64,000 bases of DNA from DATGPD01 sp041398565 (GCA_041398565.1 JAWKUN010000002.1:434001-498000), one strand, 5' to 3'. Shown: positions 51,327 through 60,521, numbered from the stretch's first letter. Numbers and translations are program-made. The notes: a model not told the origin generated them from the letters alone.

Positions 51327-52493
51327 CTATTCGTCCCTCTCGTCGCCCTTCTTCTCGCCGGTCTTCGGCGCCGCAGGCCGCGCCTGCATCTCGGCGAGCA
51401 GTTCGTCGACGACCTTGTCCATTTCCGGGCCGCGCTTGTTCTTGGCGCGGATGACCCCTTTGTCATCCAGAATGTAGATCGTCGGCCAGGCGCGCACGTT
51501 CCACTTGCCGGAGATCGGCCCCATGGTGCCTTTGGGACCGTTCCAGTAGCTGCGCCAGGTGATCTGCTCCTCGGCCAGACGCGGTCGGAGCGCCTCGAGG
51601 TCTTGATCGCTGTTGATGCCGATGAGGGCGAAGGGTTGGTCTGCAAGACGCTTCACGAGCGACCGCTCGTGCGGGTACATGGCCCGGCAAGGCGGTCACC
51701 AGTCGCCCCAGAAGTCGAGAACCACCACCTTGCCGCGGTAGTCCGACAGCTTGAAGGGAACGCCGTCGAGGTCGGCGGCAACGATGTCGGGCGCCTCCAT
51801 GCCGATCTGCAAGCGCTCGGCCTCGAAGGCCGGCGCGTCGATCATGTCGGCGAGGTCGGTGCCCTCGGCGAGCTTGCGCGCCTGCTGCAGGAGGTCGGCA
51901 GCTTTCTCCTTCGCGGACTCTGCCACGCTGCGCCCGCGCTGCAGCAGCGACGCATGCCAGTACATGGCCCAGGCGCGAACCAACGCTTGCTTCGAGTTCT
52001 CGGCCAAGCGCTCCAGCACCTCGGCCGTCGCGTCGGGCGAATCGTAGTGGCGCACGGCGAGCCGCGCGTTCTCGGCGAACTCGAGCATCTTCGGGTCGTC
52101 GGCGTGCCGATCGACCAGCGTCTCGACTGCGGTGCGCCCGGCCTCCTTCGACCGCGCGTTGTGGGCGATCCACACCAGGAACGGAATCGCGTCGTCCGTG
52201 CCGGCGTACTTGTCGGCCGCGGCCTCGAACCGCTTGGTGAAGCCGTCGTAGTCGACCTGGGTCAGCTCGGCCATCAGCGCTCGCATCTTCTGCGAGTCGC
52301 GCGCTTTGGCCGCCGCCTGGTAGTCCTCGGTCGCTTGCACGGCCTGGGCGGCGACGCGGTACTCCTTCTCGGAAGCCTTGACCTCGGCAACCAGCGCGCT
52401 GCACTCTGCTTGGGCCGAGGGCGCAGCCTTGTCTTGCGCTGCCAGTCCGCCGAGCAGACACAACACTGCTGCTCGGGATGAGCGTGGTTTCAT
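51327..52493 (-). CDS. Putative selenoprotein: secreted TlpA/AhpC-like thioredoxin with UxxC site (UGA at residue 266)
   Basis: Read through an in-frame TGA (51698-51696), the frame encodes 388 residues: signal peptide (AAVLCLLGGLAAQ), a helical region (about 20-205), then a TlpA/AhpC-TSA thioredoxin domain (IGMEAPDIVAADLDG, GKVVVLDFWGDW, TGA, PPC269RAMYPHERSLV, cis-Pro AWPTIYILDDKG). The TGA falls exactly on the first Cys of CxxC, giving U-P-P-C. Homologues in this domain family normally have Cys there. Both halves keep full coding character and family match, and 24 bases after the TGA is a perfect hairpin with a GGUC loop (51654-51671). A selenocysteine insertion is the best explanation; a recent nonsense mutation is the alternative. 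Shine-Dalgarno AGAGG precedes the ATG. Standard annotation would give two genes, 51696-52493 and 51327-51680. Confidence 0.82.
51654..51671 (-). promoter_or_regulatory. SECIS-like hairpin downstream of the in-frame UGA
   Basis: On the coding strand CACGAGC, GGUC and GCUCGUG form a perfect 7-bp stem with a 4-base loop. The loop begins 31 bases after the UGA. Known bacterial SECIS elements lie immediately downstream of UGA with the apical loop about 16-37 bases away and a G among the first two loop bases; the E. coli fdhF loop also contains GGUC. The codons remain readable (HERSLV). Confidence 0.72.
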
Positions 52494-52581
52494 GGGACCT
52501 CTCGGGTGTTGGGGAGCCGCGGATGATACGCCAGGCGACACCCCCTCCGCGAGTTCGGGCGTTGGCACGGCGCCACCGCGG

Positions 52582-54042
52582 TCAGTCGACCAAACGGTTG
52601 ACCGTGTACCAGGCCCGGCTGTTGCCGAGCCCGAGGCCGGGGTCGACGGTGATGCGGTAGACCTGTCCGGGCACGACCTCGGGCAGGATCAGATCGACGC
52701 TCTCGCCGTCTTCTGCCGCGCGCACGGCGGTGATCGCGACCTCGGTGACGTCCTGTGGTGGCGAGCCGTACTCGGGGCGGTAGAGGTAGTGCCAGCGCGC
52801 GACCGTGAAGTTCGCCGCCGCGAGCCCATCCGCAGGCAAAGCGCAGGTGAAGGCGACGTGGAAGCCATCGCGTCGCAGCGACACGTGGTGCATCTCGCGC
52901 GGCTTCGTCGCGCCATCCCACACGACGCGCTCGAGGCCGTACTCGGCCGGTCCGGCCGAGCCCCATCCGCGCGCTGTCTCGCCGACGTACAGGCTGCCGT
53001 CGTCGGCGAAGCAGGCACGCACGATTCCCGACTGCAGGTGATCGACGAAGTCGAAGCAGCAGCCCTGGTACTCACCGCCCACCTTCTCGAGGCACACTCG
53101 GAACACGTTCGAGCGGGTCTGGTCGCCGACGAACGCCTGGTCGGCGAACGGTCCGAAGCGGCCGCCGGTGAGGTCGAAGGCCGGGTCGCCGGGCGAGTTG
53201 GCCAGGTCGCCGTACGGGATGTGCACCGTCGGCATGCGCCGGCGGTCGGCGAAGTCCTCGAGCTTCAGCGAACTGGGCTCGCGGCCGGCGAAGTCCGGGT
53301 GGTCGAGGAGCGAGGCCGGATGCCCGTAGAATGCGCCCTTCACCAGGTGCTGCAGGGTCGACGTGCCGATCCAGTCACCTTGGTTGTCGGTGAAGAAGAC
53401 GTCGCCGGCGGCGTTGGCGCCGATCCCTGCCGGCGAGCGCAGGCCGCTGGCCCACGGCTCGAACGTGCCGTCGGGGGCCACGCGGAATGCCCAGCCACGC
53501 CACTTGGCCGGCCGCGACATCACCGTGCCGCCGGCGACCAGCACCTGGCGCGACGCATCGTCGATGGCGTGGGCCAGGTTGAGCGTGCCGAAGAAGCTGC
53601 CGTCGGGCGCCCGCACGAGGCCGTAGGCGTACTCGTGGTAGTTGCCACTCACGCCCCACGCGGCGCACACGGTCTCGTAGCGGTCGGCGCGGCCGTCAGC
53701 GTCGCTGTCGACGAGCCGCGTCAGTTCCGGTCGCTGCATCACGTAGACGTGGCCGGCGCGACGGTCGACCCACAGGCCGAGCGGCTCGTGCAGTCCGCGC
53801 GCGAAGATCGACCAGGTCTCCCCCCGACGGCGCCACACCTCGCCGATGCGCGTGCACACGAAGAGATCGCCATCGTCGGCGAAGCCGAGGCCGCCGACCT
53901 CGAGCACGATGCCCTTGGGCACTTCGATGCGCTCGACGCGGTAGCCGGCCGGAATCACCGCGGGGTCTTGCCCAATGGCCGGTGACGCGCCTGGTGACAC
54001 GGCTGGCAAGATGCCGAGCAAGACGAAGGCGAAGCACTTCAT
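52582..54042 (-). CDS. Secreted sugar-dehydrogenase-like propeller protein (PVC type)
   Basis: Encodes 486 residues with a signal peptide (FAFVLLGILPAVSPGASP). It is a beta-propeller of the glucose/sorbosone dehydrogenase-like group common in Planctomycetota: IPAGYRVERIEVPKGIVLEVGGLGFADDGDLFVCTRIGEVW, LGLWVDRRAGHVYVMQR, DADGRADRYETV, SPAGIGANAAGDVFFTDNQGDWIGTSTLQHL and VFRVCLEKVGGEYQG. No CxxCH heme motif is seen. A beta-rich C-terminal region ends YRITVDPGLGLGNSRAWYTVNRL. An oxidoreductase role, perhaps PQQ-dependent, is inferred. The ATG overlaps the stop of the upstream cupredoxin gene by four bases (ATGA), so the pair is coupled and electrons may pass between them. Confidence 0.85.
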   Translation of the reverse strand: MKCFAFVLLGILPAVSPGASPAIGQDPAVIPAGYRVERIEVPKGIVLEVGGLGFADDGDLFVCTRIGEVWRRRGETWSIFARGLHEPLGLWVDRRAGHVYVMQRPELTRLVDSDADGRADRYETVCAAWGVSGNYHEYAYGLVRAPDGSFFGTLNLAHAIDDASRQVLVAGGTVMSRPAKWRGWAFRVAPDGTFEPWASGLRSPAGIGANAAGDVFFTDNQGDWIGTSTLQHLVKGAFYGHPASLLDHPDFAGREPSSLKLEDFADRRRMPTVHIPYGDLANSPGDPAFDLTGGRFGPFADQAFVGDQTRSNVFRVCLEKVGGEYQGCCFDFVDHLQSGIVRACFADDGSLYVGETARGWGSAGPAEYGLERVVWDGATKPREMHHVSLRRDGFHVAFTCALPADGLAAANFTVARWHYLYRPEYGSPPQDVTEVAITAVRAAEDGESVDLILPEVVPGQVYRITVDPGLGLGNSRAWYTVNRLVD

Positions 54043-55541
54043 CGCTCGACTCCCACGGTCAGCGTGAAGCGCTGGCTGCTCGCGGTCGGCAAGCGCAGCA
54101 CGTCGCCATCCCAGGTGCCGGCCGAACCGGTCACTCGCAGTCCGGCGCGCGCCAGGTCGAGTTCGACGGGCGCGGGCTCCCCGGACACACGGAAGGTGCA
54201 GGCCAGGCTGCCCTGCGCGTCCACCTCGAGGCGTTCCTCGACACGGCGCTCGCCGGCAGCGAACTCGAACACCACGCCGCGCCCTTCCACGCGGTAGGCG
54301 CGGAACTCGTCCGCCGGCTCGCCCGCGACGCGCAGCGCGAAGGCGTCGCCTGACAGGAACGGGGTTCCAACCCGCCGGCACGCCTTGCCGCCGCGGCCGG
54401 ATCGGTCGGGTCCGACATCGAGGAACCCGCCGCGCCATGCCGACGCCACGCAACAGTGCTCGGCATCGAAGCACAACGACACGCCGCCCGGCAGGCCGAC
54501 GGCGATGGCGCGCGGCGGCCCATCCTCGACGAAGGCACGCTGCACGATCGGCTCGTCGACGACGATCAGCTCCTGGCGCGCGGCCTTGTCGCCTCGGCCG
54601 GACCGGGTCAGCCAGATGCGCGGCTGCGTCGCGCTCGTCCAAGCCAGACGCAGCGCCATGCTGCCGCGCCGCTGGAAGTACTCGAGGCACAGATCGTGCT
54701 CGCCCGCCGACAGCTCGACCTCGCCGGTCTGCTCGTCGCCGGCGGGGTGCGTGCCGTCGCGGTCGACCACCGTGACGCCGTCGATCGAGAGCCGCGCTCC
54801 GTCGTCGCTGTCGAGGTGGAAGACCTGCCGACCGGCCCGCGGCACCGACAACCGGCCCTCGAAGACGAGCCCGAAGTCGTTGTCGCGCGCCGCCACGCCG
54901 AGGTCGATCACGCCGTCGGCGACGACACCCTCCTTGGCGACCTCGGCGTCGACCATGTCCCGCAGCTGATCGAACTCGCCGTCGAGACAGCGAAAGCGCA
55001 GATCGGCCAGGGGACCGCCGGACGTACTCACGCGCAACAGCCCTCGCATCGTCGCGGCATGCCCCGGCAGCGTGCACAGGAACGGCTGGTCGCACGGTTG
55101 CTGGGGAGCCACGAAGTCGACGCTCACGGTGTGCCCCGGCTCCGCCAGCGGCGTGTGGGCGAACACCTGCGGAAGGGCAGGCACGAACTGGCGCGCCATC
55201 GCCTCGGCACCGAGGCCGAGCGCCGCCGTGCTCACGGCGTCGATGTCGCCATCCGCCGCCAGCAGGACGAAGTTGTGCAACATGTCGTCGACGTTGGTGA
55301 GCCGGACGCGCACTCGGTCGCCGCACTTCACGAACAGGACCTCCTTGTCGTAGCGCAGCAGGCCGCGCCGCACGCCGAGCGCGATCTCGCGGTCGACCGG
55401 CGTCGTCGCGGCCGCCGCCGGCGGCCGAGGGCTCGGGACGGCGCCCGATGGGGCCGGGTGGTGAACGTGTGCCTGCGCGAGGACCAGGGCAAGGGAGACG
55501 AGCACGGGGTCAGCGTAAGGGAGCTGCCGCGGTGCGTGCAC
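54039..55541 (-). CDS. Secreted cupredoxin-PA14 protein
   Basis: Encodes 500 residues with an N-terminal hydrophobic export segment (VLVSLALVLAQAHVHH). About residues 45-175 form a blue-copper (plastocyanin-like) domain with ligand pattern His in MLHNFVLL and C-T-L-P-G-H-A-A-T-M (Cys, His, Met). About 195-310 is a PA14-like domain (FGLVFEGRLSVPRAGRQVFHLDSDDGARLSIDGVTVVDRDG, GEHDLCLEYFQRRG), likely carbohydrate-binding. The C-terminal 180 residues are beta-rich and unassigned. It is a probable extracytoplasmic electron-transfer partner of the coupled dehydrogenase gene downstream. The GTG at 55541 is used; GTG at 55505, preceded by TACGCT, is an alternative. Confidence 0.83.
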   Translation of the reverse strand: MHAPRQLPYADPVLVSLALVLAQAHVHHPAPSGAVPSPRPPAAAATTPVDREIALGVRRGLLRYDKEVLFVKCGDRVRVRLTNVDDMLHNFVLLAADGDIDAVSTAALGLGAEAMARQFVPALPQVFAHTPLAEPGHTVSVDFVAPQQPCDQPFLCTLPGHAATMRGLLRVSTSGGPLADLRFRCLDGEFDQLRDMVDAEVAKEGVVADGVIDLGVAARDNDFGLVFEGRLSVPRAGRQVFHLDSDDGARLSIDGVTVVDRDGTHPAGDEQTGEVELSAGEHDLCLEYFQRRGSMALRLAWTSATQPRIWLTRSGRGDKAARQELIVVDEPIVQRAFVEDGPPRAIAVGLPGGVSLCFDAEHCCVASAWRGGFLDVGPDRSGRGGKACRRVGTPFLSGDAFALRVAGEPADEFRAYRVEGRGVVFEFAAGERRVEERLEVDAQGSLACTFRVSGEPAPVELDLARAGLRVTGSAGTWDGDVLRLPTASSQRFTLTVGVER

Positions 55542-55651
55542 ACGCAGTCGCGCAACCCGTTCGCCCTACCCGTTCACTCGGCCCGTTCACTCGGCCGGCT
55601 CACAAGCGAGCCGCAGCCTGCCCCGTCCACGCGCGAGCTGGGCGCCCGCGA

Positions 55652-55692
55652 CAAAAAACGACGCCCCCCAACCGCGAGGGCCGGAGGGCGTC
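55652..55692 (-). terminator. Rho-independent terminator of the glyoxylate enzyme gene
   Basis: On the minus strand a 10-bp stem (GACGCCCUCC with GGGGGGCGUC, one G-U pair; 55692-55683 and 55669-55660) encloses a 13-base loop and is followed by a run of six U at 55658-55653. It lies about 75 bases after the stop of the malate synthase-isocitrate lyase gene. Confidence 0.85.
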
Positions 55693-55767
55693 CAAGTCCG
55701 AAGGAACGGCGAGCGCAGGAGGAGGAGGGAGGGGAATCACGCGACGGCGCGAACGCCGCCGCCGCCG

Positions 55768-58758
55768 TCACGCCTTCGGAACGGGGTGTGCCTTGAACTG
55801 GGCTTCTTCGGTCGAGCCGCGCAGCGCAGTGGTCGACGAGGCGCCGCCGGCCACGGCGTTGGCCACGGCGTCGAAGTAGCCGGTGCCGACCTCGTGCTGG
55901 TGGCGCACGGCGGTGTAGCCGTCGGCGACCGCCTGGAACTCGCGCTGCTGCAGCTCGGCATACGCGGTCATCCCGCGCTCGGCGTAGGCCTTGGCCAGCC
56001 GGAACATGCCGTGGTTGAGCGAGTGGAAACCCGCCAGCGTCACGAACTGGAACTTGTAGCCCATCGCGCCGAGCTCGCGCTGGAAGCGGGCGATCGTGTG
56101 GTTGTCGAGCTTCGCCTTCCAGTTGAAGCTGGGCGAGCAGTTGTAGGCGAGCATCTTGTTCGGGAACTGCGCACGGATCGCCTCGGCGAAGCGCTTGGCC
56201 TCCTCGAGATCGGGCGTGCCGGTCTCGCACCAGACGACGTCGGCGTAGGGGGCGTAGGCGAGGCCGCGTGCAATCGCGCAGTCGAGGCCGTTGTTGAGGC
56301 GGAAGAAGCCCTCGGGGGTGCGCTCGCCGGTGAGGAACGGCCGGTCGCGCTCGTCGACGTCGCTGGTGATGAGCGTCGCCGCTTCGGCATCGGTGCGCGC
56401 CACGAGGACCGTCGGCACGTCCATGGTGTCGGCAGCGAGACGCGCCGCGTTGAGCGTGCGGATGAACGTCCGCGTCGGCAGCAACACCTTGCCGCCCAGG
56501 TGGCCACACTTCTTCTCCGAAGCCAACTGATCCTCGAAGTGGACGCCTGCGGCGCCGGCCTCGATCATCGCCTTCATCAGCTCGAACGCGTTGAGCGGGC
56601 CGCCGAAGCCGGCCTCGGCGTCGGCGACGATCGGCACGAACCAGTCGGTGTTGCCGCGCCCTTCCATGTGGTCGACCTGGTCAGCGCGCTGCAGGGTCTG
56701 ATTGATGCGCTTGACGTGCAAGGGCACGCTGTTGCACGGATAGAGACTCTGGTCGGGATACATCTGGCCGGCCACGTTGGCGTCGGCGGCGACCTGCCAA
56801 CCGCTCACGTAGATGGCCTTGAGCCCGCCGCGCACCATCTGCATGGCCTGGTTACCCGTCACCGCGCCGAGTGCGGCCACGAAGTCCGTGCCGTGCATCA
56901 TGTCCCACAAGCGGCGCGCACCGCGGGTGGCCAGGGTGTACTCGACCTTGATCGAGCCGCGCAGTCGCTCGACGTCGCGGCGCGTGTAGTCACGCACGAC
57001 ACCCTCCCACCGGCGCTGGTCCCAGGGCGATCGATGCGCGAGCGGGGCCTTCTCGGCGTGTGGGAGACAATCGTCGACGGACACGTTGAGCTTGTGCACT
57101 TGCATGGGCGGGGTTCCTTCTCGTGAATTCGGATCGACGTGCTGTGCGCGCTCCGGCGCGGTGAGGATTTCGTAGGCCGACAGCGTCAAGAACTGCGGGA
57201 AGTCGGCGCGCAGAACGAGATTGGTGAACAGGTCGCGCGCGGCGCGGAAGCGGCCCTGGGCGTAGGCCAACGGCCCGACCTCGCTGGCGATGCGGTTGAG
57301 CTCGTCGGCGATCACCGTCGTCACCAGCGCCACGTCGACGCACCGACCGTCGTCGAGCGCGGCGCCGAAGCGCAGCCACTGCCACACCTGCGCGCGCGAG
57401 ATCTCGGCGGTGGCAGCGTCCTCCATCAGGCCGTCGATGGGCACGCAGCCCTTGCCGCGCAACCACGACTCCAGGTAGATCAGGGCGACGCGGACGTTGG
57501 TGCGCAGTCCCTGCAAGGTGATCGGACCGGTCGGCACGCGCAGCAGGTCCTCGGCGGTGACCGTCACGTCGTCGCGGCGCACGTGCAGCTGGTTCTTGCC
57601 GACGCGCGCGAACTCCTGGCGGGCCACGGCGACCAGCGCCGGATGCGCCACCCAGGTGCCGTCGTGGCCGTCGGCGGCCTCGCGCGCCTTGTCGGCCCGG
57701 ACCCGTGCCAGTGCTTCGGCGTTGCGCTCGGGGTCGTCCTTCACCGGGATCTGCGCCGCCATGCCACCCATCGCGAACGCACCACGGCGGTGGCAGGTCT
57801 GCACCAGCAGCAAGCTGTAGCTGCGCAGGAAGTGCTGGGTCATGCCGACCGCCGCCCGATCGGGCAGCACCGACGCCGGACTCCTGCCGAGCTTCTTGAC
57901 GAAGCTGAAGATGTAGTCCCAACGCCCACAGTTGAGGCCGAGGACGTGGTCGCGAAGCTCCCACAGGATCTCGTCCATCTCGAAGGCTGCCGGCAGGGTC
58001 TCGATGAGAACCGTGGCACGGATGGTGCCGCGCGGCAGGTCGAGCCGATCCTCGGCGAAGGCGAAGACCTGGCGCCACAGCCGCGCCTCGAGGCGGCTCT
58101 CCAGCTTGGGCAGATAGAAGTAGGGACCCGAGCCCTTGGCGCACAGTGCGTCGGCGTTGTGCACGACGTACAGCGCGAAGTCGAACAGTGCCGCGGTCAG
58201 GCGCCGGCCGTCGACGCGCACGTGCGCCTCGTCGAGATGCCAACCGCGCGGCCGCACCATGAGGGTGGCGGTCTTCGTGGCGAGCACGTACGACTTGCCC
58301 TTCTCTTGCCAGGTGATCGTGCCGCGCACCGCGTCGTACAGGTTCACTTGACCCTGGATGACGGCCTCCCAGGTCGGCGCGCAGCTGTCCTCGAAGTCCG
58401 CCATGAACACGTCGGCGGTCGAGTTCAGCGCGTTGATGATCATCTTGCGCTCGACCGGCCCGGTGATCTCGACGCGTCGGTCGAGTACGTCGCTCGGCGC
58501 CGGCCGCACCGTCCATTCGGCCGCGCGGAGCGCAGCGGTCTTGGCCGAGAACCCCGGCAGGACCCCACGGTCGAAGCGGGTCTGCTGCAGGCGGCGCCGC
58601 AGCAGCAAGCGATCGCGCCGCGCGCGGAAACGCCGCTCGAGGGCGACGACGAGTTCGAGGGCTCGCGCGTCGAGCAGGGCCGCCTGCTGCGAAGTCACCG
58701 CCGCCTCGATGGCGAGACCGGGGACGGACGCGGGAGGAGTGGCGGCAGGATCGGACAT
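55768..58758 (-). CDS. aceB-aceA: Malate synthase-isocitrate lyase fusion (glyoxylate cycle)
   Basis: One uninterrupted frame of 996 residues. Residues 1-about 540 are malate synthase A (ADFEDSCAPTWEAVIQGQVNL, RATVLIETLPAAFEMDEILWELRDHVLGLNCGRWDYIFSFVK, VAHPALV, FPQFLTLSAYEIL). Residues about 570-996 are isocitrate lyase, with catalytic Cys751 in KKCGH, VEYTLATRGARRLWDMM and NCSPSFNWKAKL. Together they do both glyoxylate-bypass steps: isocitrate to succinate and glyoxylate, then glyoxylate plus acetyl-CoA to malate. The enzyme is cytoplasmic. At the junction AAGGAA lies eight bases before ATG codon 552 (57105), as if two adjacent genes merged by loss of a stop; separate initiation of the lyase there is possible. 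Bacteria normally encode these separately. A clear terminator follows. Confidence 0.93.
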   Translation of the reverse strand: MSDPAATPPASVPGLAIEAAVTSQQAALLDARALELVVALERRFRARRDRLLLRRRLQQTRFDRGVLPGFSAKTAALRAAEWTVRPAPSDVLDRRVEITGPVERKMIINALNSTADVFMADFEDSCAPTWEAVIQGQVNLYDAVRGTITWQEKGKSYVLATKTATLMVRPRGWHLDEAHVRVDGRRLTAALFDFALYVVHNADALCAKGSGPYFYLPKLESRLEARLWRQVFAFAEDRLDLPRGTIRATVLIETLPAAFEMDEILWELRDHVLGLNCGRWDYIFSFVKKLGRSPASVLPDRAAVGMTQHFLRSYSLLLVQTCHRRGAFAMGGMAAQIPVKDDPERNAEALARVRADKAREAADGHDGTWVAHPALVAVARQEFARVGKNQLHVRRDDVTVTAEDLLRVPTGPITLQGLRTNVRVALIYLESWLRGKGCVPIDGLMEDAATAEISRAQVWQWLRFGAALDDGRCVDVALVTTVIADELNRIASEVGPLAYAQGRFRAARDLFTNLVLRADFPQFLTLSAYEILTAPERAQHVDPNSREGTPPMQVHKLNVSVDDCLPHAEKAPLAHRSPWDQRRWEGVVRDYTRRDVERLRGSIKVEYTLATRGARRLWDMMHGTDFVAALGAVTGNQAMQMVRGGLKAIYVSGWQVAADANVAGQMYPDQSLYPCNSVPLHVKRINQTLQRADQVDHMEGRGNTDWFVPIVADAEAGFGGPLNAFELMKAMIEAGAAGVHFEDQLASEKKCGHLGGKVLLPTRTFIRTLNAARLAADTMDVPTVLVARTDAEAATLITSDVDERDRPFLTGERTPEGFFRLNNGLDCAIARGLAYAPYADVVWCETGTPDLEEAKRFAEAIRAQFPNKMLAYNCSPSFNWKAKLDNHTIARFQRELGAMGYKFQFVTLAGFHSLNHGMFRLAKAYAERGMTAYAELQQREFQAVADGYTAVRHQHEVGTGYFDAVANAVAGGASSTTALRGSTEEAQFKAHPVPKA

Positions 58759-59027
58759 GGCAGCGATTCCCGATGGGACGAAGGCGATGTCCGCCGGTCT
58801 TCCTCCTGCGGACGCAGAAGGCTATCCCAGGCCGGCGCGGGCGCTCGACCGGCGAAGCTCGTAGGCGACGCCGACCGTGCGCTGGCAGCGCGCCCTGACG
58901 CGCGTCGGCTCCGCACCGTGGCGCGTCTCGTGTCGAGACTCGTGCGCCGACCCCGAGGCGTGCTCGTCGGGCACCCTCGCACGGCACCGACCATCGGCGC
59001 CGACGCGCGGCGCCGGAGATCGCCGCA

Positions 59028-60521
59028 TCAACGCCCGAACAAGAGGCCGCCGCTGTCGGCGCCGTACGCCTGCAGGTAGGCGCGCGGCTTGATCTTGCGC
59101 ATGGCGCTGTCGCTGCTCATGTAGCGGATGATGCCGAAGATCGGCCGTTCCGGCGCCCACGGCCGGTCGTAGCGCCCCAGGCACCAGAAGATGCCGGTGT
59201 ACGAATTGGGGTTGCGTCCATCGAGCGCCCAGCGGTTGTTCAGCTCGATCATGGTGGCGAGCGCCGCGCGCGGCGTCGGCGACCACTCCAGGATCTTCTT
59301 GCCCCAGAGCATGCGCAGGTAGTTGTGGATGATCCCTTCCCTTCGGAGCTGGGTCTGCGCTGCGTTCCACAACGGATCGTGCGTGCGTGCCGTCTCGAAC
59401 TCGGCGTGCGCGTACACGTGCGGGCGCGCATCGCTGGCATGCTGATCCAGGGTCGCTCGCGCCCAACCGGGCAGCGACTCCCACTCGTCGTAGGACTCGA
59501 GGTGGAAGCAGGCGTTGTAGCCGAGCTCGCGCCAGGTCACCGCCTGGTCGAGAAAGCCCTCGACCGCCGTCGGCAGTCCCCACCAGCCGGTGGCCTGACC
59601 GGTCACGCGCGCGCTCGCGCGCTCCGGCGACCAGTCGCGTCCACGGAGCACCGCCGCCAGCACCTCGTGCGCCCCGACGTGGCCGAAGTGCAAGTAGGGA
59701 GACAGCCCGCTGGTGGCGTCGGCGTCGGGCAAGTTGCGCTCCTCGTAGCGCGCGACCACGTCGCGGCAGAAGCGGAGCAGACGCCGGCGCCCGGCCTCGG
59801 CCCCGCCGGCGACATCGGCGACGATCGGGACGTCGTGATCGATGGGTAGCGCCGCCAGCGCCGAACCATCGCCACCGAGCAGGCGCGCACCGGCCTCTGG
59901 CCAGCGTTGCAAGATGCTGCGCGGCACGGCCGGCGGCGGCAGCAGGTTGGCGCGCGCCAGCGGGTCGTCGTGTGGGGTCTCGCCGAGGTGCGCGGCCAGG
60001 ACCTTCTGCAGGAAGCGCCGGAAGTCGAAGGCCCTGGCGAAGGCCTTGTCGGCGGCACGCATGGGCAGGAGTCCGTTGCCGTCGACGAGCTCGAAGGCGC
60101 AGGTCACCTGTGCCCTTGCCGCCGCCGTCATGCGCGGCAGCATGAAGCACGGGAACTCGTCGCCGACGACGACACAGGCGCGCTCGGCCAGTGCGCGCAG
60201 CAGCCCCTTGCCGGCCCCCCGCTCCGGTTCGACGTAGGCGTAGTAGCGGGCGCCGCCGTCGGCGAACGCGACCGCGTTGTCGCGCATGCCGTCGAGCACG
60301 AAGCGGTGCATGCGGTCGCTCGCCCACGGATAGTCGCACCGCAACGCTTCGAGCACGAGCAAGGGCTTGCCGAGGTGGCGGCACCAGTCGACAGCGCGCT
60401 GCAAGGCGAAGTTGCTGCGGCGGCGCCGCGCCATCGTCATCCAGTAGAGGACGTAGTCGCCATCGGCACGCACCGCACCGTGCCCGGGCGTCAGGCGCAG
60501 GTCGGGAACGCTCGACTTCAC
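59028..60521 (-). CDS. phr: Class II CPD photolyase
   Basis: Encodes 497 residues. It has the class II deoxyribodipyrimidine photolyase pattern: N-terminal antenna domain (DYVLYWMTMARRRRSNFALQRAVDWCRHLGKPLLV), then the FAD/DNA-binding domain (SGLSPYLHFGHVGAHEVLAAVL, WRELGYNACFHLESYDEW, RREGIIHNYLRMLWGKKILEW, NPNSYTGIFWCLGRYDRPW). Class II enzymes lack overall similarity to class I in these motifs. It repairs cyclobutane pyrimidine dimers with blue/near-UV light, in the cytoplasm. The start at 60521 is a GTG or similar; the conserved domain begins soon after. It is monocistronic, separated by 269 bases from the glyoxylate enzyme gene and by a 510-base gap from the next gene. Confidence 0.92.
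   Translation of the reverse strand: MKSSVPDLRLTPGHGAVRADGDYVLYWMTMARRRRSNFALQRAVDWCRHLGKPLLVLEALRCDYPWASDRMHRFVLDGMRDNAVAFADGGARYYAYVEPERGAGKGLLRALAERACVVVGDEFPCFMLPRMTAAARAQVTCAFELVDGNGLLPMRAADKAFARAFDFRRFLQKVLAAHLGETPHDDPLARANLLPPPAVPRSILQRWPEAGARLLGGDGSALAALPIDHDVPIVADVAGGAEAGRRRLLRFCRDVVARYEERNLPDADATSGLSPYLHFGHVGAHEVLAAVLRGRDWSPERASARVTGQATGWWGLPTAVEGFLDQAVTWRELGYNACFHLESYDEWESLPGWARATLDQHASDARPHVYAHAEFETARTHDPLWNAAQTQLRREGIIHNYLRMLWGKKILEWSPTPRAALATMIELNNRWALDGRNPNSYTGIFWCLGRYDRPWAPERPIFGIIRYMSSDSAMRKIKPRAYLQAYGADSGGLLFGR

Noticed and set aside
51327..51680. Separate 117-codon thioredoxin fragment gene starting at ATG 51680
   Set aside because: The ATG is Met within the family motif PPCRAMYPHE, lies in frame six codons after the UGA, and has no Shine-Dalgarno; it is the second half of one selenoprotein frame.
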